A DNA stretch of 64,000 nt, taken from assembly GCF_000723885.1 (NCBI RefSeq), contig NZ_CCDG010000061.1, forward strand, positions 1 to 64,000, written 5' to 3'. Position numbers and translations under genes: made by a program. The notes under the pieces were generated by a model. The model was not told the origin of the DNA, made no database searches, and worked only from the letters and a program-made list of their open reading frames with translations. This document shows positions 41,922 through 50,300 of this stretch, piece after piece. The stretch is from Paenibacillus camerounensis. Lineage in GTDB: Bacteria; Bacillota; Bacilli; Paenibacillales; Paenibacillaceae. How positions within the stretch are numbered: the stretch's first letter is position 1; every line of letters begins with the position of its first letter.

Positions 41922-43556
41922 CTATACCAGGCCGTGCAGTACGCCGTCTTCATCGACCAGCAGCCCTTCGGCAGCCGGTTTAGCGGGAAGACCCGGCATG
42001 GTAACAATACTGCCGGTAATGACAACAGCAAATCCGGCACCAAGTGACAGGGTAATATCCCGTACCCCTATCGTGAAGCCTTCCGGCGCACCCAGCAGCC
42101 TCGGCTGGTCGGAGAAGGAGTACGGCGTTTTGGCCATACATACCTGGAGCTGCTGCAGACCAAGCTTCTCAATAACAGCCAGGCTGCGTTTGGCCGCCGG
42201 GGAGTAGGATACTCCGGCACCGCGGTAGATTTCAGTAACGATTGTGCTGATCTTCGACGGAATATCAAGCTGATCCTCATAAAGCGGAGCAAACGTCCCG
42301 GAAGGCTCGCGGTCCAGCAGCTTTTTCAGCTCCGCTGCCAGCTCCAGGCCGCCGGCTCCCCCCTCAGCCCATACCTTTGAGATTGCTGCTGGCACACCCA
42401 GGCGGCGGCAGGCCTCCAGCACATCATTCACCTCATCAGGCGCATCGCCCTCAAAGTGGTTCAGCGCTACCAGCACAGGAACTCCGAATTTACCCAGATT
42501 CTCAATATGGCGCTCCATGTTCGCCAGTCCTGACAGCAGGGCGGCGCGGTTGCCTTCATACAGCTCCTCTTTACGTACACCGCCGTTATATTTCAGCGAT
42601 TTAACAGTAACGACAAGCACCGCTGCATCCGGGGTAAGCCCGGCCTGGCGGCACTTAATATCCATGAACTTCTCTGCACCGAGGTCAGCCCCGAAGCCGG
42701 CCTCTGTAACCACCACTTCGCCCAGCTTGAGCGCATAGCGGGTTCCGATTACACTGCTGCAGCCATGGGCAATATTAGCAAAAGGCCCCCCGTGAATAAT
42801 GACCGGTGTTCCCTCCAGCGTCTGCACAAGATTGGGCTTCACCGCTTCTTTCAGCAGTGCAGTCATCGCCTCGACAGCCCCGATATCCTTGGCTGTAACC
42901 GGCTGGCCCAGCACATCATAACCGACCAGCATGCGGCTCAGCCGCTTTTTCAGATCGGCAAGATCATCGCACAGGCATAGTACGGCCATAATTTCGGACG
43001 CTGTCGTAATCTGGAATCCGCTCTCCCGCACAGTCCCGTTACCGTCACCCAGCCCGGTCACAATGCTCCGCAGGCTCCGGTCATTCATATCCATAACACG
43101 TTTCCAGACAATACGCTGCGGATCAAGCCCGAGGGCATTCCCCTGAAAGATATGATTGTCAATCATCGCTGACAACAGGTTATGCGCAGAAGTTACGGCG
43201 TGAATATCGCCTGTAAAATGAAGATTGATCTCGTCGGAAGGAACTATCTGCGCTTTGCCGCCGCCTGTTGCTCCGCCCTTCATGCCCAGGCAGGGGCCGA
43301 GGGACGGCTCCCGGAGTGCTGCTACCGCCCGGACTCCCGCTGCATTCAGCGCCTGTGACAGCCCGATTGTCGTCAGTGTCTTGCCCTCTCCGGCCGGGGT
43401 AGGATTGACTGCGGTAACCAGCACCAGCTTGCCGTCCGGCTTATGCTTTACCTCTTCCCACAGGGAAGGGGCCAGCTTGCTTTTGTATTTGCCGTACAGT
43501 TCCAGATGCTCCCCGTCTATTCCCGCTGCCGCTGCTACCTCTGTAATTAACCTCAT
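41922..43556 (-). CDS. fhs: Formate-tetrahydrofolate ligase
   Basis: 544 residues, slightly shorter than the usual 556 at the N terminus. It makes 10-formyl-tetrahydrofolate from formate and ATP. HLELYGKYKSKL near residue 20 and the nucleotide loop TPAGEGKTLTTIGL near 57 are diagnostic, as is the KGGATGGGKAQ block near 96. ATG at 43556 has AGGAGGG about 12 nt upstream; a longer frame exists but does not match the family. It links formate uptake (focA) with one-carbon metabolism. Transcribed alone. Confidence 0.93.
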   Translation of the reverse strand: MRLITEVAAAAGIDGEHLELYGKYKSKLAPSLWEEVKHKPDGKLVLVTAVNPTPAGEGKTLTTIGLSQALNAAGVRAVAALREPSLGPCLGMKGGATGGGKAQIVPSDEINLHFTGDIHAVTSAHNLLSAMIDNHIFQGNALGLDPQRIVWKRVMDMNDRSLRSIVTGLGDGNGTVRESGFQITTASEIMAVLCLCDDLADLKKRLSRMLVGYDVLGQPVTAKDIGAVEAMTALLKEAVKPNLVQTLEGTPVIIHGGPFANIAHGCSSVIGTRYALKLGEVVVTEAGFGADLGAEKFMDIKCRQAGLTPDAAVLVVTVKSLKYNGGVRKEELYEGNRAALLSGLANMERHIENLGKFGVPVLVALNHFEGDAPDEVNDVLEACRRLGVPAAISKVWAEGGAGGLELAAELKKLLDREPSGTFAPLYEDQLDIPSKISTIVTEIYRGAGVSYSPAAKRSLAVIEKLGLQQLQVCMAKTPYSFSDQPRLLGAPEGFTIGVRDITLSLGAGFAVVITGSIVTMPGLPAKPAAEGLLVDEDGVLHGLV

Positions 43557-43742
43557 AACTGTATAAAACCCTCCTGCCGTATTATCCTGCTCAACTTGCC
43601 GGTGACTCCATCCTGAGAGATGCTCTGTATGTCTGTATGTAATAACGCACGTTGATGTTTCCTCTTCAAAGAATACATTGTCCGTGAAAAGCGTCAAGGA
43701 TTATTTTCATAGCATGCCCGCCGGCCTATACGATTAATAATG

Positions 43743-43790
43743 TAAAAAGCCCTCCCGCCGCCGGCTGCTGCCGGTGCGGAAAAGGCTGGC
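43743..43790 (-). terminator. Terminator of the glutathione peroxidase gene
   Basis: A GC-rich stem (CCGGC/GCCGG core) followed on the minus strand by GGGCTTTTT. Confidence 0.6.
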
Positions 43791-43826
43791 TGAACTAACA
43801 TAATGGATCGCAGCAGCGCTGCCTGA

Positions 43827-44303
43827 TTAGAGCAGGGACTCGATAAGCCCCTTCATCGTCTCCGGTGACTCCTTCGGCTCAACCCGGGCTGTTACATTAC
43901 CGCCGCGGTCTACCAGGAATTTGGTGAAGTTCCACTGGATGTCACTGCTGTCCCCTGTTCCCGGCTGCCGATCCTTCAAATATTCGAACAGCGGGCTGGC
44001 ATCCGGACCGTTAACCTCCGTTTTGGCGAATACAGGAAACTTCACTCCGTAGTTAATCTGGCAGAACTCCTCAGCCTCTTCACTTGTACCCGGCTCCTGG
44101 CCGGCAAACTGATTGCAGGGAAAACCAAGCACTACCAGCCCTTTATCCCCGTATTGCTCATACAGCTTCTGAAGGTCCCCGTACTGCGGGGTAAGCCCGC
44201 ACTTACTGGCCGTATTGGCTATCAGCAGCACCTTGCCTTCATAATCCTTAAGCGGCACTTCCTTACCCGAAGGTGTAACTGCGGCAAAACTGTAGATCGA
44301 CAT
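43827..44303 (-). CDS. Glutathione peroxidase-like thiol peroxidase
   Basis: 158 residues. The active-site Cys is in NTASKCGLTPQY near residue 36, Gln and Trp of the catalytic set are in GFPCNQFAGQEPG and IQWNFTKFLVD. Bacterial versions use thioredoxin to reduce peroxides. AAAGGA precedes the ATG. A terminator follows, so it is a single-gene unit. Confidence 0.92.
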   Translation of the reverse strand: MSIYSFAAVTPSGKEVPLKDYEGKVLLIANTASKCGLTPQYGDLQKLYEQYGDKGLVVLGFPCNQFAGQEPGTSEEAEEFCQINYGVKFPVFAKTEVNGPDASPLFEYLKDRQPGTGDSSDIQWNFTKFLVDRGGNVTARVEPKESPETMKGLIESLL

Positions 44304-44367
44304 TGGCTCATCATCCTTTCAGCTGCTATGGGTCAATGTCATCATACCTTATACCGCTGTGCGAACA

Positions 44368-44393
44368 CAAAAACGGCCCCGTTACCGGGACCG
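44368..44393 (-). terminator. Terminator of the VanY-like gene
   Basis: On the minus strand CGGTCCCG pairs with CGGGGCCG around GTAA, followed by TTTTT. Confidence 0.7.
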
Positions 44394-44401
44394 CCTGCGT
44401 G

Positions 44402-45355
44402 CTAGTTAGACACCGGAACGGCGTCGTAATATTCCTCCAGGGTAATGCCTCTTTCAGCAATATCTCCGGCAATCTCCTGCCCCACATAGCGCACATGCCA
44501 TGGCTCGTATTTATAGCCGGTAATCGCCTGCTTGCCTTCAGGGTAGCGGATAATAAAGCCGTATTCTGCAGCATGGGCGGCCAGCCATTCGGCTTCCTTC
44601 GTCCCGCCGAAGCAGCTCTCAGCGGCGCACTTGCCGTCACTGCCTGAGATGTCGATCGCCAGGCCTGTCTGATGCTCGCTGTGTCCGGGAACAGCACTGT
44701 AGGTGCGGGCCTTGTCCTCGCCGTCTCTTTTTACATAGTTGTTAAACAGCGTGGTCTGGGTCTTTTCGGAGCGGTAGGCGGACACGCCGGCAAGATGGAT
44801 ACCGTCACTCTTCGCGCCTGCAAACATCTTCTCGAGCGCGGAAGCCGCCGTCTTGCGCATCATCCGCTTCTCAATCTTCTCGGAGAAAAGAAACGGCACC
44901 TCCGGATACACCAGATCGGCCGGCTTGTATCCGTCCGGCAGCTTGTACTGCTTATTGACCATTACCGTTACGCTATCCGGCTCTGCGGCGGTAAGCTCGG
45001 CACCTTCTGACCCGCTGCCGCCGGAAGGCTTGGCTGTTGCAGCCGGTCTGGACGTTGCGGCCGGCTTCTCAGTCGGCTCCGGCTTGGCTGTTGGTGCTGC
45101 GGACGGCTCGTCCTCTGTACCGGAGCCTGTCTGCTGCGGTGCAGCAGTGGCCTGCGGAGTAGCAACCGGTACAGCCGATGGCTCAGCGGATGCCTCCGGA
45201 TCGGCAACCGGCGGAGCCAGGACCCCGTCGCCGGTACCGGCAGACGCCCCTTCTTCCTGCGAAGCCGAGGGCGACGGTGATGTATATTTGCCGATTCCCC
45301 AGCCGACGGCGATAACGGCTATAAATAAAATAATGACTTTGGCGGTTCTGGACAT
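44402..45355 (-). CDS. D-alanyl-D-alanine carboxypeptidase, VanY type
   Basis: 317 residues. An N-terminal membrane anchor (about 5-22) is followed by a low-complexity Ala/Pro/Ser/Thr/Glu linker to about residue 125. The peptidase M15 domain has the zinc site SEHQTGLAIDIS near 237 and EPWHVRYVG near 290. It trims the terminal D-alanine of cell-wall precursors outside the cell. ATG at 45355 is chosen; TTG at 45388 in the same frame is possible. No resistance genes are adjacent, so a housekeeping role is likely. Confidence 0.88.
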   Translation of the reverse strand: MSRTAKVIILFIAVIAVGWGIGKYTSPSPSASQEEGASAGTGDGVLAPPVADPEASAEPSAVPVATPQATAAPQQTGSGTEDEPSAAPTAKPEPTEKPAATSRPAATAKPSGGSGSEGAELTAAEPDSVTVMVNKQYKLPDGYKPADLVYPEVPFLFSEKIEKRMMRKTAASALEKMFAGAKSDGIHLAGVSAYRSEKTQTTLFNNYVKRDGEDKARTYSAVPGHSEHQTGLAIDISGSDGKCAAESCFGGTKEAEWLAAHAAEYGFIIRYPEGKQAITGYKYEPWHVRYVGQEIAGDIAERGITLEEYYDAVPVSN

Positions 45356-45540
45356 ATGCTGCTGCTTCCTCTCAAGTTGGTTTATCAATGCTTAACCTGC
45401 TGCTCTGCGGTGAAACATTAGTTACAATTTTCATTATAGACAAGCATTACGTCAAAAATGTTTCAAAAAGTTAAATTTAATGTAATGAGTGCCCGCTGGA
45501 ACAATATGGACAGGAATAATGTAGTGCAGCTATTGTGACA

Positions 45541-45557
45541 GCTCCCCTCAGGGGAGC
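45541..45557. other. GC-rich hairpin
   Basis: GCTCCCC pairs with GGGGAGC around TCA and is followed by GGGGTTTTG on the plus strand. There is no plus-strand gene before it for which it could end transcription. Confidence 0.45.
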
Positions 45558-45572
45558 CGGGGTTTTGAGTGG

Positions 45573-45623
45573 AATCAAGAGCGGAAATCAAGGGCGAAAT
45601 CAAAGGCAGAAAGGCCTTTGATT
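45573..45623. repeat. AATCAA repeats ending in an inverted repeat
   Basis: AATCAA recurs at 45573, 45586 and 45598, each followed by a purine pair and GC. The last unit, AATCAAAGGC, is perfectly inverted at 45614-45623. Purpose unknown. Confidence 0.5.
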
Positions 45624-45656
45624 CGGCGCGCCGGCCGGATTCAATCCCAAAAAAAA

Positions 45657-45704
45657 TGTTACCACAGGTGCGGCCCCGGTTAAGCAGGCCGTCCTATGGT
45701 AACA
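45657..45704 (-). terminator. Terminator of the DEAD-box helicase gene
   Basis: TGTTACCA pairs with TGGTAACA, and AGG with CCT inside; eight T follow on the minus strand. Confidence 0.85.
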
Positions 45705-45730
45705 GGATTTATCTATACATTAAAGCGCCT

Positions 45731-47662
45731 TTATCTGGATGAGCCGCGTCCGCCGCGTGAGCCGCCTGAACCGCCGTTGCGTCCGCCACGCGAGCCGCCG
45801 CCGCTATTCCGTCCGCCAGCGCCGGAGCCTCCTTTACCGCCTTTGGCGCCGCCGGTACCGTAGCTGCCATAGCTGCCTTTGCCGCCCTGGCCGGCACCCT
45901 TGGATGCGCCGCCTGCGCTTCTTCCGCCGCGGGAACTGCCGCCCTTAGCCGGCGGAGATGCACTCCACGCGCCTGCTTCATTGCTGCGCGCCACATTGGC
46001 TCTATGTTTCGGGCTGGCCTTAGCCCCGCCCGGGTTATAGCCCTCACCGGAGCCGGCGCCCTTGGAGGCGCCGTAGCTGAAGCCCCCGGCTTCCGCACCT
46101 CTGGATACATTGGTGCTGTAGCCGCTGCTCGGGCCGCCCTTGGAACCGGCGGCCCCTCTGCCGCCGCGCTTGCCGGCGGCGTTCGCTCCGGCTGCAGAAT
46201 CCGCAGCCGCCGCATTGCTGCGGGCGTCGAAGCTGCCATAGCCGCCGCCCGGTCTTGGCTTCGCCGCGCTGCGGCCGGCGGAGTCCCCGCCTCTGCGCGC
46301 AGCTGCGTCATAGGCGCTGCGCTTGCCCGCGGACGCTTCGCTGCGTCCGCGGCTCTCTGCAGGCGCGTCCCAGCCGCCTGCCTCTTTACCGCGTGCGCGC
46401 CCGCCCTGGCGCGCACCGGCTTCCGCACGCGGCGCTCCGCCGCTGCGTCCCTGGCTGCGCCCGGCACGGGCGGGCTCCGGCGCACTGCGGCGGCCGCCCC
46501 GCGGGGAGCCGCCCTGCACAGAGCTGAATTCGCCGACGCCGAATTCATCCTTCTCGTAGCGGCGGCGGTCCAGCCGCTGGGAGGTGCCGTGCTCGATCAG
46601 ATCGAGCAGGTTGGCTTCACGCGGCGAGGCGAGGGTAATCGCCAGGCCTTTGCCGCCGGCCCGGCCGGTGCGGCCGATCCGGTGGATATAGCTATCCGCA
46701 TCCAGCGGCAGATCATAATTGAAGATATGGGTAACCCCTTCAACGTCAAGACCGCGGGCGGCAACGTCCGTAGCAACCAGCAGCTGCAGCTTCGCATCGC
46801 GGAACCGCTTCATGACGGCTTCACGTTTGGCCTGGGACAGATCGCCGTGCAGTTCGTCGCATTCATAGCCTGCAGCCTGCAGCGCTTCATTCAGCTTCGA
46901 CACCCGGCGCTTGGTCCGGCAGAATATAATCGCCAGATAAGGGCGGTCCCGCTCGATCAGCGCCTGCAGCGCGTCCTCCTTATTACGGTCCGAGACCTCT
47001 ACAACCTGCTGGCGGATATTCTCCAGCGGAATCGAAGATCCGCTCTTGATAATGATATCCAGCGGCTCTTTCATATAATTCGCAGCCAGGCGCTTGATCG
47101 CGTCCGGCATCGTCGCCGAGAACAGCATCGTCTGGCGGCGGTAAGGAACCGCTGTAATAATGGTCTCTACATCCTCCAGGAAGCCCATATGCAGCATCTG
47201 GTCCGCTTCATCCAGCACGAGCATTTTGACGCCGCCGAGGTCCAGTGTTTCACGGCGCAGATGGTCAAGCAGCCGTCCCGGAGTCCCGATAATCAGGTGG
47301 CGTCCGCCCTCCAGCTTGCGCAGCTGCTTCTCGACATCCTGTCCGCCGTAGACGGCCAGGATCTTCACGCCGGTATGACGCGCCAGCTTGCGCGCCTCTT
47401 CGGTGATCTGCAGCGCCAGCTCACGAGTCGGAGCAAGGATCAGCGCCTGCGGATACGGTGCCTCCACGCGGATCTTGTCCATAATCGGCAGCAGAAAAGC
47501 CAGCGTCTTCCCTGTCCCGGTCTTTGCTCTGGCAATAACGTCCAGTCCCTGCACCAGCGGCGGAATGGATTCTTCCTGGACCGGCGTCGGCTTGACGATA
47601 CCTTGTCCCTTTAACAGATCGGTTAATACTTCTGAAACTCCTAAACCTTTGAAACCTGACAA
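45731..47662 (-). CDS. DEAD-box RNA helicase with Gly/Arg/Ser tail
   Basis: 643 residues. The RecA-like core covers about 1-365: Q motif PTPVQEESIPPL, Walker A AKTGTGKT, DEAD box VLDEADQM, SAT and motif VI HRIGRTGRAG near 326. About 260 residues of low complexity follow, rich in Gly, Arg, Ser and Ala with RGG-like groups, likely an RNA-binding tail. It unwinds RNA, perhaps in ribosome assembly or cold adaptation. I start at TTG 47662 because GAGGTGG lies 5 nt upstream; GTG at 47671 has no ribosome site. Confidence 0.9.
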   Translation of the reverse strand: MSGFKGLGVSEVLTDLLKGQGIVKPTPVQEESIPPLVQGLDVIARAKTGTGKTLAFLLPIMDKIRVEAPYPQALILAPTRELALQITEEARKLARHTGVKILAVYGGQDVEKQLRKLEGGRHLIIGTPGRLLDHLRRETLDLGGVKMLVLDEADQMLHMGFLEDVETIITAVPYRRQTMLFSATMPDAIKRLAANYMKEPLDIIIKSGSSIPLENIRQQVVEVSDRNKEDALQALIERDRPYLAIIFCRTKRRVSKLNEALQAAGYECDELHGDLSQAKREAVMKRFRDAKLQLLVATDVAARGLDVEGVTHIFNYDLPLDADSYIHRIGRTGRAGGKGLAITLASPREANLLDLIEHGTSQRLDRRRYEKDEFGVGEFSSVQGGSPRGGRRSAPEPARAGRSQGRSGGAPRAEAGARQGGRARGKEAGGWDAPAESRGRSEASAGKRSAYDAAARRGGDSAGRSAAKPRPGGGYGSFDARSNAAAADSAAGANAAGKRGGRGAAGSKGGPSSGYSTNVSRGAEAGGFSYGASKGAGSGEGYNPGGAKASPKHRANVARSNEAGAWSASPPAKGGSSRGGRSAGGASKGAGQGGKGSYGSYGTGGAKGGKGGSGAGGRNSGGGSRGGRNGGSGGSRGGRGSSR

Positions 47663-47766
47663 TGGCTCCACCTCACTAAATTCTTAAATTTACAAATATA
47701 CATAACTTATAGGCATCCATTTACGGAGTAATGTACGATTCAATTCCCTCATTAAGGAGGCATACA

Positions 47767-47800
47767 AAAGCGGAAGAACCCGTCCACCCGGATTCTTCCG
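47767..47800 (-). terminator. Terminator after the small gene
   Basis: CGGAAGAA pairs with TTCTTCCG with further pairs inside; CTTTTG follows on the minus strand. It lies 17 nt after the small-gene stop. Confidence 0.65.
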
Positions 47801-47816
47801 TCCCATTTGCCGCCTC

Positions 47817-47876
47817 TCACCCTGTAAAAGTGCGGTCAAAGTACGGTTTGTAGGGCAGCAGCGATCCACCGGACAT
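47817..47876 (-). CDS. Candidate 19-residue small protein
   Basis: The frame encodes MSGGSLLPYKPYFDRTFTG. AAAAGGAG lies 11 nt upstream, and a terminator follows 17 nt after the stop, so it looks like its own short transcript. A second ATG at 47880 in another frame (14 codons, spacing 7 nt) overlaps it and is the alternative. I do not recognise the peptide. Confidence 0.4.
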   Translation of the reverse strand: MSGGSLLPYKPYFDRTFTG

Positions 47877-47952
47877 TCATGACGGCACTCCTTTTGCGTT
47901 CCATTACACTCTATACAATAGTCTGTCCGGTCTCAGTCATCCGGAAACAGTA

Positions 47953-48062
47953 AGCCAAGAAGAAACGGCTTTGCCGTCCTGAACAGGACGGTATCCGTTT
48001 CTGCGCAAAATATAAGGATGATCTATAGCGTAGAACATATACATTCTTATATTCTTAGAAAG
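47953..48062 (+). repeat. Hairpin-bearing intergenic repeat, copy B
   Basis: The same ordered blocks as at 32973-33079. Here the fold is clear: AGAAACGG pairs with CCGTTTCT outside and CCGTCCT with AGGACGG inside, around GAAC. ATAAGGATGATCTATAGCG and ATTCTTATATTCTTAG follow. It lies downstream of the aarF-like gene and could end its transcript. Confidence 0.75.
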
Positions 48063-48130
48063 TTATCCTTCTTATTGTACTTGATCTTGGGGTCTTTGTG
48101 TAAATAGCTTGAAAATAATAATGGTACCGG

Positions 48131-49807
48131 CTAGAACCGCCCCGACTTAAAGATCGACAGCAGCAGCCAGATCACCATCAGCAGCGCAATAACCGAGCCG
48201 ATCTCAACGGTCGGAAAATCCCACAGCAGCGACGGAGCGCCGCGCAGGGAGGTGCCGATGATCAGGCCGGCCATAATAATGCTGAAGGCCAGCAGCACAA
48301 TGCTGAACGACAGGCGGTTGCCCACCCGGCTGAACTTGTGCTCCAGGTTCTTCAGCTCCGGCAGGCCGACCTCAACCTTCAGCTTGCCGCTGCTGATCAG
48401 CGCCGACAGCTGGCGGGCCTGCGACGGCAGCTCCACCAGGCTTTCGGCCAGGTCGGCTATTCCGCCGAGCAGCTTGCGCTGCACCCGGCTGCCGCTGAAC
48501 CGCTGCTTGAGCAGCTGCCTGCCGAACGGCTCAGCCATCTGCACAATACTGAACGACGGGTCCAAATTGGCCACTACGCCCTCCAGGGTAAGCATCGTCT
48601 TGCCGAGCATAGCCAGATCCGGCGGGATGACCAGCCGGTGCTTGCGCGCGATGCCAAAAAGATCATTCAGCGCCTTGCCGATGCTGACCTGATTGAACGG
48701 AATATCGTAATAAGACTCGCGCAGCCGGTCCATATCATCGCGCAGGGCCGCACGGTCGGCATCCTCGGGAATAACCCCCAATCGCAGAATAGCGCGTACC
48801 ATCGAATCGGTATTTCTGCGCATCAGCGCGATAATGAGCGCAGACAAGCTATCCTTCATCTCTTCGCTGAGCCGTCCGACCATCCCGAAATCAATCAGCG
48901 CCAGCTTGCCGTTATCCAGCAGCATCACATTGCCGGGATGCGGATCGGCATGGAAGAAGCCATGGATAAAAATCTGGTCCAGCATCATCTCGACCAGCTG
49001 CTGTGCCACGGTCTTAAGCTTCAGCCCGCGCGCAAGCAGCTCCTCCCGGCGGTTCAGCGTAATACCGCTGACGTATTCCATGGTCAGGACCCGGGCCGAG
49101 CTGAAGTCCCAGTAAATGGCCGGAATGGCCACCTTGCCTTTGGCCTGATCCGGCTGCTGAGCGGCGATACGCTCGGCGTTACGGCCCTCCTGGGCATAGT
49201 CCAGCTCGGCCAGCAGGGAGCGCGAGAATTCCTCGGTCATCCTTGCCAGCCCGTACTGCTTCGCCCAGTCCAGCTTTTTCTCAGCCAAAAGGCTTAAGTC
49301 CTGCAGTATCTCAAGATCCCGGTGCATCGTGCGTGTAACACCCGGACGCTGTATCTTAACCGCCACGCTCACTCCGCCGTGCAGCACAGCCCGGTGTACC
49401 TGGCCGATCGAAGCCGCGGCGATAGGCGTATTCTCAAAGGATTCAAAAACATCATGCAGCGGCTGGTCCAATTCCTGCTCTACAATGCTGCGTGCAGTCT
49501 CCGCCGGGAACGGCGGTACGCTGTCCTGCAGCTTAACCAGTTCAGCGATAATCGGCTCGGGCAGCAGGTCTGAGCGGGTGCTGGCAAGCTGTCCCAGCTT
49601 CACGAAGGTCGGCCCCAGATCCTCGAGTACCCGCCGGATACGCTCTCCGATCGTCAGGGCGGCATGCGTCTCATGGGTCATCATCCGGCGCGGCAGGGAC
49701 AACAGATGATTGAGGCCCAGCTCCTCCACCATATAACCGAAGCCATGACGCATAAGCGCCATGGCAATGGTCCGGTACCGTCCGGCATGTCTGATTTTTA
49801 CTGCCAT
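48131..49807 (-). CDS. AarF/UbiB (ABC1) family kinase-like protein
   Basis: 558 residues. ABC1 features: KLGQLASTRSDLLP near residue 71, the Ala-rich nucleotide loop AAASIGQVHRA near 130, VAVKIQRPG, and the metal site ADPHPGNVMLLDNGKLALID near 283. Two C-terminal membrane spans anchor it. The family supports lipid and quinone metabolism through atypical ATPase/kinase activity. The ATG directly follows the phasin-like stop (TAAATG), so the pair is coupled. Confidence 0.9.
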   Translation of the reverse strand: MAVKIRHAGRYRTIAMALMRHGFGYMVEELGLNHLLSLPRRMMTHETHAALTIGERIRRVLEDLGPTFVKLGQLASTRSDLLPEPIIAELVKLQDSVPPFPAETARSIVEQELDQPLHDVFESFENTPIAAASIGQVHRAVLHGGVSVAVKIQRPGVTRTMHRDLEILQDLSLLAEKKLDWAKQYGLARMTEEFSRSLLAELDYAQEGRNAERIAAQQPDQAKGKVAIPAIYWDFSSARVLTMEYVSGITLNRREELLARGLKLKTVAQQLVEMMLDQIFIHGFFHADPHPGNVMLLDNGKLALIDFGMVGRLSEEMKDSLSALIIALMRRNTDSMVRAILRLGVIPEDADRAALRDDMDRLRESYYDIPFNQVSIGKALNDLFGIARKHRLVIPPDLAMLGKTMLTLEGVVANLDPSFSIVQMAEPFGRQLLKQRFSGSRVQRKLLGGIADLAESLVELPSQARQLSALISSGKLKVEVGLPELKNLEHKFSRVGNRLSFSIVLLAFSIIMAGLIIGTSLRGAPSLLWDFPTVEIGSVIALLMVIWLLLSIFKSGRF

Positions 49808-50194
49808 TTAATCCGTACGCGTATCCGTCAGAATGTCTTCCCGGGTATCATCGGCAGAGACAGAATCTGAGGCAGGGGCTGCAGCGGTGCCGCCTTCCAG
49901 CTCGGCTACACGCCGCTCCAGGACAGCAATCCGGGCCTCAAGTTCTGCAATATCACTCTGCACGGGCACCTTCAGTTCCTTTAGCACCTTCTGTACCTGC
50001 TCCTGCACGGTGGTTTTGAATGCACCGCGCTCTTCTTCTCCGCGCTCCACAAGCCGGTCCACCAGCGCTTTGGATTCCGAGGGAGCCAGTTCCCCCCGTT
50101 TGACTAGCTCATCTACTGCCTTTTCAACCTTTTCTTTGCTGACAATGGTGAGGCCTACTCCTAGTGAGATTGCTTTTTTGAACAGATCGCTCAT
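49808..50194 (-). CDS. Phasin/PhaF-like coiled-coil protein
   Basis: 128 residues. A helical body with LFKKAISLGVGLTIVSKEKV at the N terminus and a coiled coil around residues 80-105 (heptad-like LEARIAVLERRVAELEG), then a short acidic Ala/Ser/Thr tail. It resembles small phasin-like proteins often found next to aarF genes in Bacillota. It may act as a partner or scaffold of the kinase-like protein. ATG at 50194 follows GGGAGG. No polyhydroxyalkanoate genes are near. Confidence 0.75.
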   Translation of the reverse strand: MSDLFKKAISLGVGLTIVSKEKVEKAVDELVKRGELAPSESKALVDRLVERGEEERGAFKTTVQEQVQKVLKELKVPVQSDIAELEARIAVLERRVAELEGGTAAAPASDSVSADDTREDILTDTRTD

Positions 50195-50300
50195 AGCTTT
50201 TTCCTCCCAAAGATTCCAGTTATGGATAAAGTATACCCCTTGACGGCCTATTTCACAAAATCCAGGCGGCAAGGGGCAAATGTTAAGCAGAACAATAAGA

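Larger units (their letters stand above)
45356..45730. other. vanY-helicase intergenic region
   Basis: 375 bases. They hold a GC-rich hairpin (45541-45557), a repeat cluster (45573-45623) and the helicase terminator. No gene is supported. Confidence 0.5.

Noticed and set aside
43557..43740. FNR box upstream of fhs
   Set aside because: CGTGA-N6-TCAAG matches only partly and stands alone, unlike the triple boxes at focA and nox.
45709..46548. Minus-strand frame inside the helicase tail
   Set aside because: It is a second frame of the same repetitive GC-rich sequence; Ala/Arg composition follows from codon shift.
46004..47614. 536-codon plus-strand frame opposite the helicase
   Set aside because: The helicase motifs on the minus strand are complete; this frame has no start signal.
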